In this document: one piece after another, positions 7,106 to 15,510 of the stretch
How the letters are laid out: every line of letters starts with the position of its first letter
How positions within the stretch are numbered: the stretch's first letter is position 1
Source: an uncultured Lachnospiraceae bacterium
GTDB lineage: Bacteria; Bacillota; Clostridia; Lachnospirales; Lachnospiraceae
NCBI GenBank assembly: GCA_910577275.1
Contig: CAJTMW010000011.1
Location: 1 to 64,000, forward strand
DNA length: 64,000 nt
Direction: 5' to 3'
The notes under the pieces: generated by a model
What the model was told of the DNA's origin: nothing
Seen by the model: the letters and a program-made list of their open reading frames with translations, nothing else
The model's database searches: none
Program-made: the position numbers and the translations under genes

Positions 7106-8494
7106 TCAGATTACCGTATCCCACTTCCGGTAGCTCTCAGCCGCCTCCTCCTGAAACTGCGCAATCTGAAACAATCCCTTTGTGACTTTATCCAGTTCTA
7201 TTGCAGAAAGCTTGACTCCATGATACAGTCCGGCATGGCCCTTTACATAAAGGGGAATCGCGTCCGCCGTCTTTCGCACTTCACGGATAAGCGCATCTAT
7301 CCGCAGAGTCAGATTCCTGGTCTCCTCTGCCTGTCTGAAAAGCTGCCCGTAATCCGCCTGCAGATGAAAGGCTGCCGGAAGCTCCCCCTTAAAATATTCC
7401 TTATCCAGCAGGGAACATAAAAATTTTCTTCCCTCTTCCTCTTGAAAAAGACTTCCGGCAATCAGAGGAATTCCCTGAATCGTAAAATCCTTTATATCCT
7501 CCAATGTCAGCCTTTCGCCGTTTATCCCCTTTTTTTGTCCCCTTGAAGCTTCCATTAACTGCATAATAACGGCCGCGCATCCGTCCCTGTCCCCCGGCGT
7601 CAGCTTCATCATACCGGAGGAGAGGGCAGCCGCATATTCTCCAAGCTCTCCCCGGTTTGGCACATCGCAGTTTTTTCTTCCACGAAAAGTCGTGATATAA
7701 TTTCCTGTTTCCTCATCAGCGGTCAGCGATGCAAACATATACTTAATGTCGTGATATCCTGCAAAATTCGTTTTTTCCACAGGAGTCTTTATGTATCTGA
7801 TATGTCCCGCCAGAATAACAGAACTTCCCAGAACGCTCACATAATCGTTTTCTCCGTGGATGCCGTATATCTTTTCTCTCCTCTTATCATATTTTTCATC
7901 TCCGTATCTGTCTTTCCATTTATTTATGGCAACATCCGAAAACCCCTGTCCGTCCACGGAATAACAGGCGTCCACAAGATTCTCGTATCTGGTTTCCATT
8001 GTGACAAACTGCGCTTTGTTTCCTCCCTTGGAATGCCCTGTTACGATAACCTGATTTTCCTTTCCGATATCCATCCTCTCCACCACGTCCTCAAAATAAG
8101 AAAGGGCGCGGTTCTGTTGGATGGTTGCGGCGTCTGTCATCCCGATTCCGTTGTCCGGCCACTCCCCGTCCCCGGTTCCACGGTAGACAACATAGTAGCT
8201 GTTTCCGTCGCTGCTTTGGAAGGTACACGCCGCGGTTCCTGAATCATATCCCATGTTGGCGCTCTGGCAGCAAATCTTAAGACTTCCTATTTCCTCGTTT
8301 TTTACAGCCTCCCGCAGCACTGTATATTCTCCATAATGCGCCCCGCCTCCCCCGTAATCGGGAACTGTCTCAAGATTATCTATAATATCCCTTAATGCAA
8401 GGCCGTCTTTGGCTTCCCTGTAGTCCAGATACATGAAGGTATCCAGCACCATACTGATTTCCGCTTCCGAAATTTTCTCACCGATTTCAAACAT
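7106..8494 (-). CDS. DUF2974 (Mbeg1-like) lipase, probable type VII secretion effector
   Basis: 462 residues. The N-terminal alpha/beta-hydrolase domain has YYVVYRGTGDGEWPDN and the nucleophile elbow VTGHSKGGNKAQ (Ser near residue 161), then YSVDGQGF and a His-containing YHDIKYMF segment. The last 120 or so residues are helical (YGQLFRQAEETRNLTLRIDA, then ending AAESYRKWDTVI) and resemble an LXG/WXG-type targeting region. S. aureus TslA, a T7SS lipase, has the same reversed order: catalytic N-terminus and targeting C-terminus. This is the last gene of the EssC/WXG operon, directly after two WXG100 genes, so I infer a secreted lipase. The AGGAG touches the ATG, so the true start may be slightly downstream. 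Confidence 0.72.
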   Translation of the reverse strand: MFEIGEKISEAEISMVLDTFMYLDYREAKDGLALRDIIDNLETVPDYGGGGAHYGEYTVLREAVKNEEIGSLKICCQSANMGYDSGTAACTFQSSDGNSYYVVYRGTGDGEWPDNGIGMTDAATIQQNRALSYFEDVVERMDIGKENQVIVTGHSKGGNKAQFVTMETRYENLVDACYSVDGQGFSDVAINKWKDRYGDEKYDKRREKIYGIHGENDYVSVLGSSVILAGHIRYIKTPVEKTNFAGYHDIKYMFASLTADEETGNYITTFRGRKNCDVPNRGELGEYAAALSSGMMKLTPGDRDGCAAVIMQLMEASRGQKKGINGERLTLEDIKDFTIQGIPLIAGSLFQEEEGRKFLCSLLDKEYFKGELPAAFHLQADYGQLFRQAEETRNLTLRIDALIREVRKTADAIPLYVKGHAGLYHGVKLSAIELDKVTKGLFQIAQFQEEAAESYRKWDTVI

Positions 8495-8603
8495 CTCCTT
8501 TCAGGTATCCTCCCGAAAAGGCGGCGCAGACCATGCCAACTGGCGCAGGCCATGCCGCCCGCCGCTTTACCGGCCGTTAATCTATGGCCGCCCTGCAATG
8601 ATG

Positions 8604-8918
8604 CTATACTACCACGTTACTGTTAAGGCTTCCGCCCTGCTGCGCGTTTCCTGCCTCCGCCTTCTGGTACAGCGCCGCCATTTCCTGCAAATCCTTCACG
8701 TGCTCCTGCACCATGCGGTACAGCTTGTCCATATCCGTTTGCAGCGACTGAAATTTATTCCCATAGGCGTTTGCCGCTTCGCCCTGCCAGATTCCTTTCA
8801 TCCCCTGCACCAGCGACATCATTTCGCTGGTAAGGCTTTTCATCTGATTTCCCGTAGTTGCAAATTCTCCTGAAGTCTGAATCAGTTTTTCCGGTGTTAC
8901 CTTTAAAATTCCTTCCAT
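8604..8918 (-). CDS. WXG100 family protein (EsxA-like)
   Basis: 104 residues, start with AGGAGG upstream. Two helices are joined by a WQG turn (KGIWQGEAANAYGNKF), the signature of WXG100 secreted partners. The C-terminal part, MAALYQKAEAG, resembles the bipartite secretion signal region. It is likely a substrate or chaperone of the EssC-driven machine and a partner of the lipase encoded 109 bp downstream. Confidence 0.85.
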   Translation of the reverse strand: MEGILKVTPEKLIQTSGEFATTGNQMKSLTSEMMSLVQGMKGIWQGEAANAYGNKFQSLQTDMDKLYRMVQEHVKDLQEMAALYQKAEAGNAQQGGSLNSNVVV

Positions 8919-8933
8919 AAATATACCTTCCTC

Positions 8934-9233
8934 CTAATAATTTCTTGCCGCCGCAATTTCCCTGTTTCTCGCCTCCGCCTGCTCATACCTTGCCGCAATC
9001 TCCAGAAGCGCCTGCACATACTGTGCAATCAGCTGATGGAAAACGTCCATCTGCTGCTTATCCCTTACAAATGCCTGATGGAAGGTATCTCTTGCCTCGC
9101 CCTCCCACATACCGCACAAGGCGCTCTCCTGCTCGCCTAAAACGGTTGTCTTTGATTTGAACTGACCGTTTAATTCTGTTATTCTTCCCGCTCTGTTCCG
9201 TAGTTCTGATGATGTTACACTGAAAAAAGCCAT
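8934..9233 (-). CDS. WXG100 family protein
   Basis: 99 residues, start with AGGAGG. Helix-turn-helix hairpin with a WEG turn (LCGMWEGEARDTFHQAFV) and the C-terminal YEQAEARNREIAAARNY helix, matching the YxxxD/E-like end of T7SS substrates. It shares size and layout with the neighbouring EsxA-like protein but is clearly diverged. The two may form a heterodimer, or both may serve the lipase as targeting partners. Confidence 0.82.
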   Translation of the reverse strand: MAFFSVTSSELRNRAGRITELNGQFKSKTTVLGEQESALCGMWEGEARDTFHQAFVRDKQQMDVFHQLIAQYVQALLEIAARYEQAEARNREIAAARNY

Positions 9234-9254
9234 ATGTCCTCCTGTTTAAAGCTT

Positions 9255-9566
9255 CTACAAATATATCCTTACTGCTGCCAACTGGTTACTCAGCATTTCT
9301 GCCTGATACATTTTCTTTGCCCGCTCCTCCATTTCCTCCGCTATCTTTAAAATTCTTTCCGCCTCCGAAATCAGAAGCATGCCCAGCTTCACCTCCTTTC
9401 CCGACAGCACATCGCTGCATTCGCTTATCCAGCATCTCCTCCCTTCTCCGGCAAGGCGCATCAAATCATCCTCGCCAGCCGACTTTAAGGCCCTGGCAAG
9501 CTCTGCAAGCTGCTCTGAAAGCTGCTTCACCTCCGCGAAATGCATTTCAATTGTCTGCAATGACAC
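9255..9566 (-). CDS. Small helical type VII-associated protein
   Basis: About 103 residues, read from a GTG at 9564-9566 that has AAGGAG eight bases upstream. An ATG further up at 9605 has no such site. The protein is almost entirely helical (MHFAEVKQLSEQLAELARAL and AERILKIAEEMEERAKKM) with a Cys-Trp-Ile-Ser turn in place of a clean WXG. Size and position suggest a WXG100-superfamily partner like the TlaA-type helpers of T7SS lipases. Its start overlaps the previous gene by 20 bp. Function is inferred only from context. Confidence 0.6.
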   Translation of the reverse strand: MSLQTIEMHFAEVKQLSEQLAELARALKSAGEDDLMRLAGEGRRCWISECSDVLSGKEVKLGMLLISEAERILKIAEEMEERAKKMYQAEMLSNQLAAVRIYL

Positions 9567-9921
9567 CTGTATTTCTCCTTTCCGCCTCCTCGTAAACCTC
9601 GGCAATCATTCCTGCCTTCTCAAGATGCCTGCAAAGCAGCGCAAAAGCCTTTTCTCCTTCGCTCTCTGCAGTCAGAAAGTCTGCTTTCAGGCCGCCGATG
9701 GCCTGTCCGAAAAAGCAGTCCTCCAGCTTTCCCGCAGTATCCGCCGCCTCCCCGAACGCGCTCTTTGCCTGCCGGGCGGCGTCCAGCCACTCCCCCTGCC
9801 TTTCCTTTAAAAGCTGTGTTGTTACCCTGATATTTTCCGTCAGAATTTCATCCCCCTTCCTCGTTCGTCTGCGCCGGACGTTTCCTTCCTCTACAATCCT
9901 TCCGCCGCCTGCGCCGGGCAT
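9547..9921 (-). CDS. Small helical type VII-associated protein
   Basis: Up to 124 residues. The conserved-looking part starts around ILTENIRVTTQLL and has a Trp-Leu-Asp-Ala segment (ERQGEWLDAARQAKSAFGEA) where WXG proteins have the turn. The first 25 or so residues are Arg/Gly-rich and encoded by a tandem-repeat array, so the real start is uncertain. It could be the ATG at 9921 (AGGGGGAAGAAA just before it) or a non-ATG start nearer ILTENI. A likely WXG-like partner of the secretion operon. Confidence 0.5.
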   Translation of the reverse strand: MPGAGGGRIVEEGNVRRRRTRKGDEILTENIRVTTQLLKERQGEWLDAARQAKSAFGEAADTAGKLEDCFFGQAIGGLKADFLTAESEGEKAFALLCRHLEKAGMIAEVYEEAERRNTGVIADN

Positions 9922-9994
9922 TTTCTTCCCCCTACAACCTTTCCGCCGCCTGCGCCGGGCATTTTCTTCCCCCTACAACCTTTCCGCCGCCTGC
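9861..9994. repeat. 41-bp tandem repeat array carrying a start region
   Basis: Two identical 41-bp units (9901-9941 and 9942-9982), a 12-bp partial unit (9983-9994) and a degenerate unit before them (9861-9900). On the minus strand each full unit contains an AGGGGGAAGAAA-ATG ribosome site and start. The array lies between the stop of the 99-residue WXG-like gene and the body of the 124-residue gene. Because 41 is not a multiple of three, a copy change would alter the reading frame entering the next gene. Confidence 0.8.
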
Positions 9995-10272
9995 TTCATA
10001 ATTTTCTCCATTTCTATCAGCGCCTTTGCCCGCTCCTTTGTCTTTCCTGTGAGGACCTCCATTTGAGCCACGCAATCCGCCGCCTGCCGCAATACCCTTT
10101 GCAGCTCCAGTCCCCACTCTTTTCCTGCGCCGCTTTCCCATATTTCGGAAAGTCTTCTCTCCTCCTCTGAAAGAAGGGCAAGCCTGTCCTTTGCCCTGGT
10201 AATTTCCTCCCCCATGGCTTCCATCCACCTGTTAAATTCCTGCGCCTTCAAATGTATCTTTCCGTCTTCCAT
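9973..10272 (-). CDS. WXG100-like helical protein
   Basis: 99 residues. The ATG has GAGG seven bases upstream. Helix 1 contains FNRWMEAMGEEITRAKDRL. The turn IWESGAGKEWGLELQ resembles the WXG turn with one extra residue. Helix 2 runs to the end (KERAKALIEMEKIMKQAAERL). First small gene after yukD in the operon. An overlapping reading frame on the same strand was rejected. Probably a secreted or chaperone member of the type VII cluster. Confidence 0.65.
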   Translation of the reverse strand: MEDGKIHLKAQEFNRWMEAMGEEITRAKDRLALLSEEERRLSEIWESGAGKEWGLELQRVLRQAADCVAQMEVLTGKTKERAKALIEMEKIMKQAAERL

Positions 10273-10390
10273 TTGTGAACCTCAAAATATATCTTCCTGT
10301 TTTCCATTTCCTAACCTCAAAATATATCTTCCCGTTTTCCATTTCCTAACCTCAAAATATATCTTCCCGTTTTCCATTTCCTAACCTCAA
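10272..10390. repeat. 35-bp tandem repeats before the first WXG-like gene
   Basis: Three units (10272-10306, 10307-10341, 10342-10376) plus a 14-bp partial. The last two are identical and the first has a few changes. On the minus strand each unit holds a GAGG motif followed by ATGGAAAACGG, a close copy of the true start ATGGAAGACGG of the WXG-like gene. So the array duplicates a ribosome site and start codon and creates short overlapping leader peptides of about 20-37 codons. Confidence 0.82.
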
Positions 10391-10632
10391 ATCAGTATCA
10401 GCCTGTCTCCGTCTCTTATTCCCTGCTGTTTCAGAGTTTCATGCCCTGTTAAAATCCCCTCCTGTCCGGGAACATAAAGATACATTTTCCCCGGTTCTTC
10501 ACATTCAAGCCCCTCCTGTTCGGCAATTAATTCCTGAATCTCCTCAAGAACGGCATCCGCGCAGGCTTCCTCGTCCAGTTCAAAATCAAATATTTTATCC
10601 AGTACCGGCACCTGTATATCCACTAAAATCAT
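10387..10632 (-). CDS. YukD/EsaB ubiquitin-like type VII secretion protein
   Basis: 81 residues, beta-grasp size. ILVDIQVPVLDKIFDFELD at the start and GHETLKQQGIRDGDRLILI at the end match the ubiquitin-like YukD/EsaB pattern. These small cytoplasmic proteins are conserved accessory or regulatory parts of T7SSb. The start codon overlaps the essC stop as ATGA, so the two are translationally coupled. Confidence 0.8.
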   Translation of the reverse strand: MILVDIQVPVLDKIFDFELDEEACADAVLEEIQELIAEQEGLECEEPGKMYLYVPGQEGILTGHETLKQQGIRDGDRLILI

Positions 10633-13600
10633 TCCCTTTCTCCTTTCCCGTACAGCGGCAGCAAAAGCCTTCTGGTTTCCCTGCCGGCAGCCTCCTTAAA
10701 ATATCCGATGCCCGGCTTCTCCGGCTGATTTAATTTTGCATAGCTCAAATCGTCAAAGGACAGCACCCGCTGCTCCCCGGCGTTTCCTCCCAGATGAATC
10801 CCCTGACGCCATGCGGTAAATTCCCTGAAAAATCCGCATACCGCCGCTTCGTAATCCCTCTTTGGATGGTAAATTCCGGCCAAAAATTCAATCCCGTTAT
10901 CGCCTCCGGCAGCCTTCTCCCAAAACGCCTCTCTTTCCTCCCTCATGGCGCCGGCCTCAGAAAGATATTTACAAAAACGCCCCATATCACTGATAAAAAC
11001 GCTGATTTTCTGCCTGCTTTCTCCTTTCTCCGCTTTATTTGCGTTTCCGCGCTCTCCCGTCTCCCCGCCTTTCTTTTCCCCCTCTGCCTTGGCGTTTTGG
11101 ATTGTCAGCCGCCATTTTTCCACTGATTCCCCGCTTTCAAGATAGGTGATTTCTTTCCCCTCCCCGAAATCCTGCAGTTTCCCTTCAAAGTCCACCATCA
11201 CTACCTGATTTTTCAAAAGCAGCGCCCCTTCCGCCAGACAGCTTAAAAGATTGGTCTTCCCGCATCTCTCATTTCCCGATATCAGAAAACAATGACTTTT
11301 CCGCGGTGTAACCCCACAAATTTCTCCCGTGGTCAGGCAGTATCCCAAGGGCAGCTTCCCGCTTTTCCAGTCAAACGCAGCAGCAAGCCGCTTAAAAACA
11401 GGTTCCGCCGGTATCTCAGGAAATTTTTGCGGTAACGCGATTCCCTCCTTATCCATAACGATTCTCATTTTTCTTCCGGCCTCCTCAACCATCTTTGCAC
11501 AGCCGTATTCTGTCTGTTTTTCATCAAACAGCGCAGTCTGAAATTCCAGAACCCTTCCTTCCGCCCGGCAAAGTCCCCTTCCCTTTTGATTTTCCTTTGG
11601 CAGCACAGGAATATGATATTGTCGCAGTACATCTCCGTACTGAAATCTGTCGCTCATCTCCAGAGAAAAAGCCGTCTTTATTTTTTCATACAGCTTTCCG
11701 CCGATATCGCTGATATCAGAGGCCGATATTATCAGCGAAAAGCCCATAGAAAGCCCCTCGGAAGCCAGCCTCATTATGACCTCCTCCTCCTTTTCCCCGA
11801 GCAAAGCCTTTAACGCTCCGTAATTGTCAATCACAAGAAAAATACGCGGCAGTCTCTCTTTCCCGGACTGGTTATACTGTTCAAAGCTGGTTCCCGACAG
11901 CAATTTCTTGCGCCTTACCGCTGTCTCTTTCAGATGGTAGAAAAACACCTCCCGCCCCGCCTTATCTGTGAGCGCTCCCACGCAATGAGGCATAGCCGCA
12001 AAGCTTCCCGTACCTTCCCGGCGCATGTCAACCACCGCAAACAACGCCTCCCTTACTGTAAAGGCTGTCCCAATCTGCCACAAAACCGTCTCAAGAAAAA
12101 CTGTCTTGCCGGTGGCCGGACCGCCGCAGACTGCCAGATGCCCCTGAGCGGCGGGCTGATACGCAAGGGGAAAGCTGCATTGATTTTCAGGGTCGTCGCA
12201 AAGCCCGATAAGCAATTCCTTTTCCCTCTGTCCGGGTAAGGCCTCCCCCTGATTTTCTTTCACCGGCAGGCACCTTCCCGCCAGCTCCTTTAACACTATT
12301 TTTTCGGGCAGCTCCGGGAGCCAGAGGGGGGATGCCGGCAGGTATCTGCTGTTATCCGCCGTCTTTCGTATGTATTCTATCAGCGCGTCCATCTGGCTCT
12401 TAAAAACCCCGTTTTCTTTTTCCCTGTTTTCCGTCCTCCTTCCTGTATCCGAAAGAAGAACCGCTTTCGCTTTTTTCTCCTCCCCTGCCCTGTATGGCTC
12501 CCCGCAATATCCTGCCTGGAAAAGCTCAAAGTACTCGTGATTTCCAATCTGCAGATAGCATTGTCCCGGGGCGGTCAAAGACGCCGCCTCGTCGCTGTGA
12601 AGCATGTCAAAGCTGTCCTGCCTGTCCTGAACCCGAAGGCACAGACGGAATCTGGCATTGCTCCATATTTTATCGTCCACTGTCCCGGCCGGCTTCTGGG
12701 TGGCCAGAATCAAATGCACCCCAAGGCTTCTTCCCACCTGCGCCAGTGAAATGATTTCCCGCATAAATTCCGGCTCCTCCTTTTTCAGCTCCGCAAACTC
12801 GTCCACCACCAGCAGCAAATGAGGCATTGCGGATTTTGCCTCTCCTTTCCGGTAAAGCTTTGTATAAGCATCGATATGGTTCACATGAAAATTACTTAAA
12901 AGCCGCTGTCTTCGCCTGTTCTCGCTTGCAATAGCCGACATGGCCCGTCTGATTTGTTTCCCCGATAAATTAGATATGACGCCCGCACAGTGGGGCAGGC
13001 CTTTTAATAGATTTCCTGTGCCTCCGCCCTTGTAATCAATCATGAAAAAATTGACGTCCTCCGGGCTGAAATTAACCGCCACCGACAGCAGGTAAGTCTG
13101 TAAAAGTTCGCTTTTGCCGGAGCCGGTGGTTCCCGCCACAAGGCCATGGGGACCGTGGAACTTCTCATGTACATCAAGGCTAACCAGACGGCCTCCCGCC
13201 CCGAAGCCTATGGGAACCTTAAGGCGTTCTCCTGTCTCCGATACTTTCCATCTTCCGCCGCTTTCCAGTTCCTCCACCCGCCTGCATCCATAAAGCTGCA
13301 GAAAATCCGCCTTTTCCGGGAGCCGGCCATTTTCCGGCGTCTCCCGCGCCCCAAAGCCCGCAATGCTTCGGATATACCGTAACGCCGGTTTTGTATGGCA
13401 GTCTTCCATGGACAGCGTCTTTTTCTCCCCGTTTCCGTTTCCCGGATTTAAAATTTCTCCTTTTCCGTTTTCCCCTGTCAAAAAGAGCCGGCAGCATTTA
13501 GGAAGTGCTTCCCTTTCTTTTCCCACAAATACCGCGCTTACTGGATAAATTCCCTCCGGCTCTGTAAGGCATTGGTACAACGGCTCCCCCTGTATCAATT

Positions 13601-15263
13601 CTTCATTTAATATGAAAGCAATGTACCATGGAATCCTGATGCCTTCTTTCCGCTCTCTGTCGTCCAACATAAGCTCTCTTGTTAAGACGGGAAGGATTTC
13701 GCCGGCTTCCTGCTCGTTTCCCGCAAGAAATCTCGTTCTTCCATCCGACGACCAGCTGTGGGACAGCCATCTGAAGCAATCGGCAATTTCTCTTTCACGG
13801 CTTATTTCCTTATGATAAAAGCAGACCGTCTTTACCTCTGTATAGCAATGGCTTACCGCAATCTGCATCATAAGCGCCGTCACTATCCCCAAAGCCTCCT
13901 CCAGAGTCTGATTTCCCCAGACGCCAATCTGCCTGTTTTCATAAAGATTCACACCCACAGGCGCATTTTCCAGAACGGCAAATCTCTCCGCCAGACGCTC
14001 CGCCTCCCCGGTAAGCCTTCTTTGCACAATACTTTTCGATTGCCCGGAAAGCTTTATTTTCATATGAAAAGGAATGCCGCCGCTTCCCAGCCGGAAAAAT
14101 AAAAAATCTTTCTGCCTGTAATAACGGTTCCATAAAACGGCCGGCTCTTTGCCTCCTTCCTCCAGAAAGGATTTCAGGGATGGATATTTTCCCTCAAGAA
14201 TCCTGCGGTTTTCCGTCTGATAAAAGGAAAGCTCCTCCTCCATTCCTTCCAGATATTCTCTGTACTGCCTCTCCTTTTCCTTCCTTTCCCTCCTGTCCGA
14301 GTATTTTCCATACCCATGTCCCAGAAATCCCCAGAATACGGCAAGCAGGGCGCTGCACCCGCTCATAAGCGCAGACAGATAATAAAACCCGCCTCCGGCC
14401 CCTTCCATATATTGATTCATCATCCATGCCATAAAAAGCATGGGAAAAACCATTGTAACTGCAGGCCCCATACTGAGGAAAAGAGGCTGGCTGCGCCCTG
14501 CCGCAGGGATTTCCGGCAGTAAAATCTCCACTTCGCCGGTATGAAGGCTCTCCTCCTGCCCATAAGCCTTCTTTGTTATCACTCTGTCCCCATGGATTTT
14601 CCTAAACGCATCCGGTTTTACAGGAGCGTACCTGCCCGCCACCCGGCAGATTCCGCAAAACGCGGTACAAATTACGGTTTCCTTTAATACAAGAAGATGA
14701 AGTCCGTAAATATCCACCCTGTCGCCGCTTTGCAAAAGCCCTTTGCCTGTAAAAATCTTCTCATTCAGATAAACCCCTTCGTTGCCGGCATTATCAATAA
14801 CCATCCCCTGCTCCGCGGCATGTATTTCCAGGTGTACCTCGCTGACCAGAGAAAAACATTCAAAAAAGATTTGATTCTTAAAGGAGCTCCCTGCCCTAAA
14901 GCTTTCTTCTCTTTGCAACGCCAGTCTTTCACACGGCCTGAAATGCAGCTTTCCCGACAATAATAACAGTAGTTTTTCATTTTTTTCCGTGTAGAAATAA
15001 AAAGGCGCTCCGCCGCTTAATTCTCTCCCGTTGATATACAAAGCTCCGCCGGAAAACAGCAGCTCCATAGCCGTATCCTCCAAAAGGCCCGTATCAACAG
15101 CCGTCAGTACAAGCCTGTATCTCCCCTCCGTAATGTCGGGTAAAGGCTTCCTTATACAGGCTTCTTTGCTGAAAATCAGCAAAATCCTGCTATCTCTCTC
15201 ATTATTTTCCTTATTAACGATAACAATGCCACCTCCGATTTCATCTTTCGCTTTGGAAATCAT
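10629..15263 (-). CDS. essC: EssC-type FtsK/SpoIIIE ATPase, type VII secretion motor
   Basis: 1544 residues. Two N-terminal FHA-like regions span about 1-200. Two membrane spans lie near 262-282 and 293-316. Three FtsK/SpoIIIE ATPase domains follow: Walker A GTTGSGKS at 711-718 with Walker B LLLVVDEF near 816-823; GGPATGKT at 1047-1054 with FLVIDNY; and GNERCGKT at 1330-1337. This is the T7SSb layout of Firmicutes EssC/YukBA, which drives export of WXG100 proteins and binds substrates at the last ATPase domain. Residues 1395-1420 form a charged Lys/Glu/Gly insert. The ATG at 15263 has no clear ribosome site. GGAGGTGGC lies just before in-frame ATT/GTT codons about 12 residues in, so the start is uncertain. 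Confidence 0.9.
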   Translation of the reverse strand: MISKAKDEIGGGIVIVNKENNERDSRILLIFSKEACIRKPLPDITEGRYRLVLTAVDTGLLEDTAMELLFSGGALYINGRELSGGAPFYFYTEKNEKLLLLLSGKLHFRPCERLALQREESFRAGSSFKNQIFFECFSLVSEVHLEIHAAEQGMVIDNAGNEGVYLNEKIFTGKGLLQSGDRVDIYGLHLLVLKETVICTAFCGICRVAGRYAPVKPDAFRKIHGDRVITKKAYGQEESLHTGEVEILLPEIPAAGRSQPLFLSMGPAVTMVFPMLFMAWMMNQYMEGAGGGFYYLSALMSGCSALLAVFWGFLGHGYGKYSDRRERKEKERQYREYLEGMEEELSFYQTENRRILEGKYPSLKSFLEEGGKEPAVLWNRYYRQKDFLFFRLGSGGIPFHMKIKLSGQSKSIVQRRLTGEAERLAERFAVLENAPVGVNLYENRQIGVWGNQTLEEALGIVTALMMQIAVSHCYTEVKTVCFYHKEISREREIADCFRWLSHSWSSDGRTRFLAGNEQEAGEILPVLTRELMLDDRERKEGIRIPWYIAFILNEELIQGEPLYQCLTEPEGIYPVSAVFVGKEREALPKCCRLFLTGENGKGEILNPGNGNGEKKTLSMEDCHTKPALRYIRSIAGFGARETPENGRLPEKADFLQLYGCRRVEELESGGRWKVSETGERLKVPIGFGAGGRLVSLDVHEKFHGPHGLVAGTTGSGKSELLQTYLLSVAVNFSPEDVNFFMIDYKGGGTGNLLKGLPHCAGVISNLSGKQIRRAMSAIASENRRRQRLLSNFHVNHIDAYTKLYRKGEAKSAMPHLLLVVDEFAELKKEEPEFMREIISLAQVGRSLGVHLILATQKPAGTVDDKIWSNARFRLCLRVQDRQDSFDMLHSDEAASLTAPGQCYLQIGNHEYFELFQAGYCGEPYRAGEEKKAKAVLLSDTGRRTENREKENGVFKSQMDALIEYIRKTADNSRYLPASPLWLPELPEKIVLKELAGRCLPVKENQGEALPGQREKELLIGLCDDPENQCSFPLAYQPAAQGHLAVCGGPATGKTVFLETVLWQIGTAFTVREALFAVVDMRREGTGSFAAMPHCVGALTDKAGREVFFYHLKETAVRRKKLLSGTSFEQYNQSGKERLPRIFLVIDNYGALKALLGEKEEEVIMRLASEGLSMGFSLIISASDISDIGGKLYEKIKTAFSLEMSDRFQYGDVLRQYHIPVLPKENQKGRGLCRAEGRVLEFQTALFDEKQTEYGCAKMVEEAGRKMRIVMDKEGIALPQKFPEIPAEPVFKRLAAAFDWKSGKLPLGYCLTTGEICGVTPRKSHCFLISGNERCGKTNLLSCLAEGALLLKNQVVMVDFEGKLQDFGEGKEITYLESGESVEKWRLTIQNAKAEGEKKGGETGERGNANKAEKGESRQKISVFISDMGRFCKYLSEAGAMREEREAFWEKAAGGDNGIEFLAGIYHPKRDYEAAVCGFFREFTAWRQGIHLGGNAGEQRVLSFDDLSYAKLNQPEKPGIGYFKEAAGRETRRLLLPLYGKGERE

Positions 15264-15408
15264 CTGATAACGGACATCCGTTCATTTCAAGGATGTTCAT
15301 TCAACTGATAATGCGGCCGCACAGGCAGACCGGCATTTAAATAACATTTGTATTTTTAAATACAAAGAAGAAACTTCCATCCGGATTCGGACTCTTGAAA
15401 GTGTATTT

Positions 15409-15437
15409 ACCTTAACAGATTTGACATTTCCTGTCAA
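15409..15437 (-). promoter_or_regulatory. Candidate promoter of the type VII operon
   Basis: On the minus strand TTGACA (15437-15432), a 17-bp spacer and TAAGGT (15414-15409). The -35 is perfect and the -10 is weak. It lies about 145 bp upstream of essC in an AT-rich 247-bp intergenic stretch that also contains atttgtatttttaaatacaaa, a short inverted repeat. Confidence 0.35.
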
Positions 15438-15510
15438 TAACTTATTGAAAATTTACAAATATTTTATAAATAAATTTTTATTTTTTAGGATTTTTGCACA
15501 ATTTTAATAT

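Noticed and set aside
6783..7124. 113-residue minus-strand frame
   Set aside because: It overlaps the FMN oxidoreductase gene in another frame and has no domain; the 157-bp gap 6949-7105 seems non-coding.
9932..10228. 98-residue minus-strand frame rich in Gly/Arg
   Set aside because: It is an overlapping frame of the 99-residue WXG-like gene at 9973-10272, which has the helical WXG pattern and a ribosome site.
10272..10390. Tandem repeats as a CRISPR array
   Set aside because: The units are contiguous with no variable spacers, and no cas genes are present.
10794..15267. Many plus-strand open frames opposite essC
   Set aside because: They are shadows of the long essC frame, without ribosome sites or recognisable domains.
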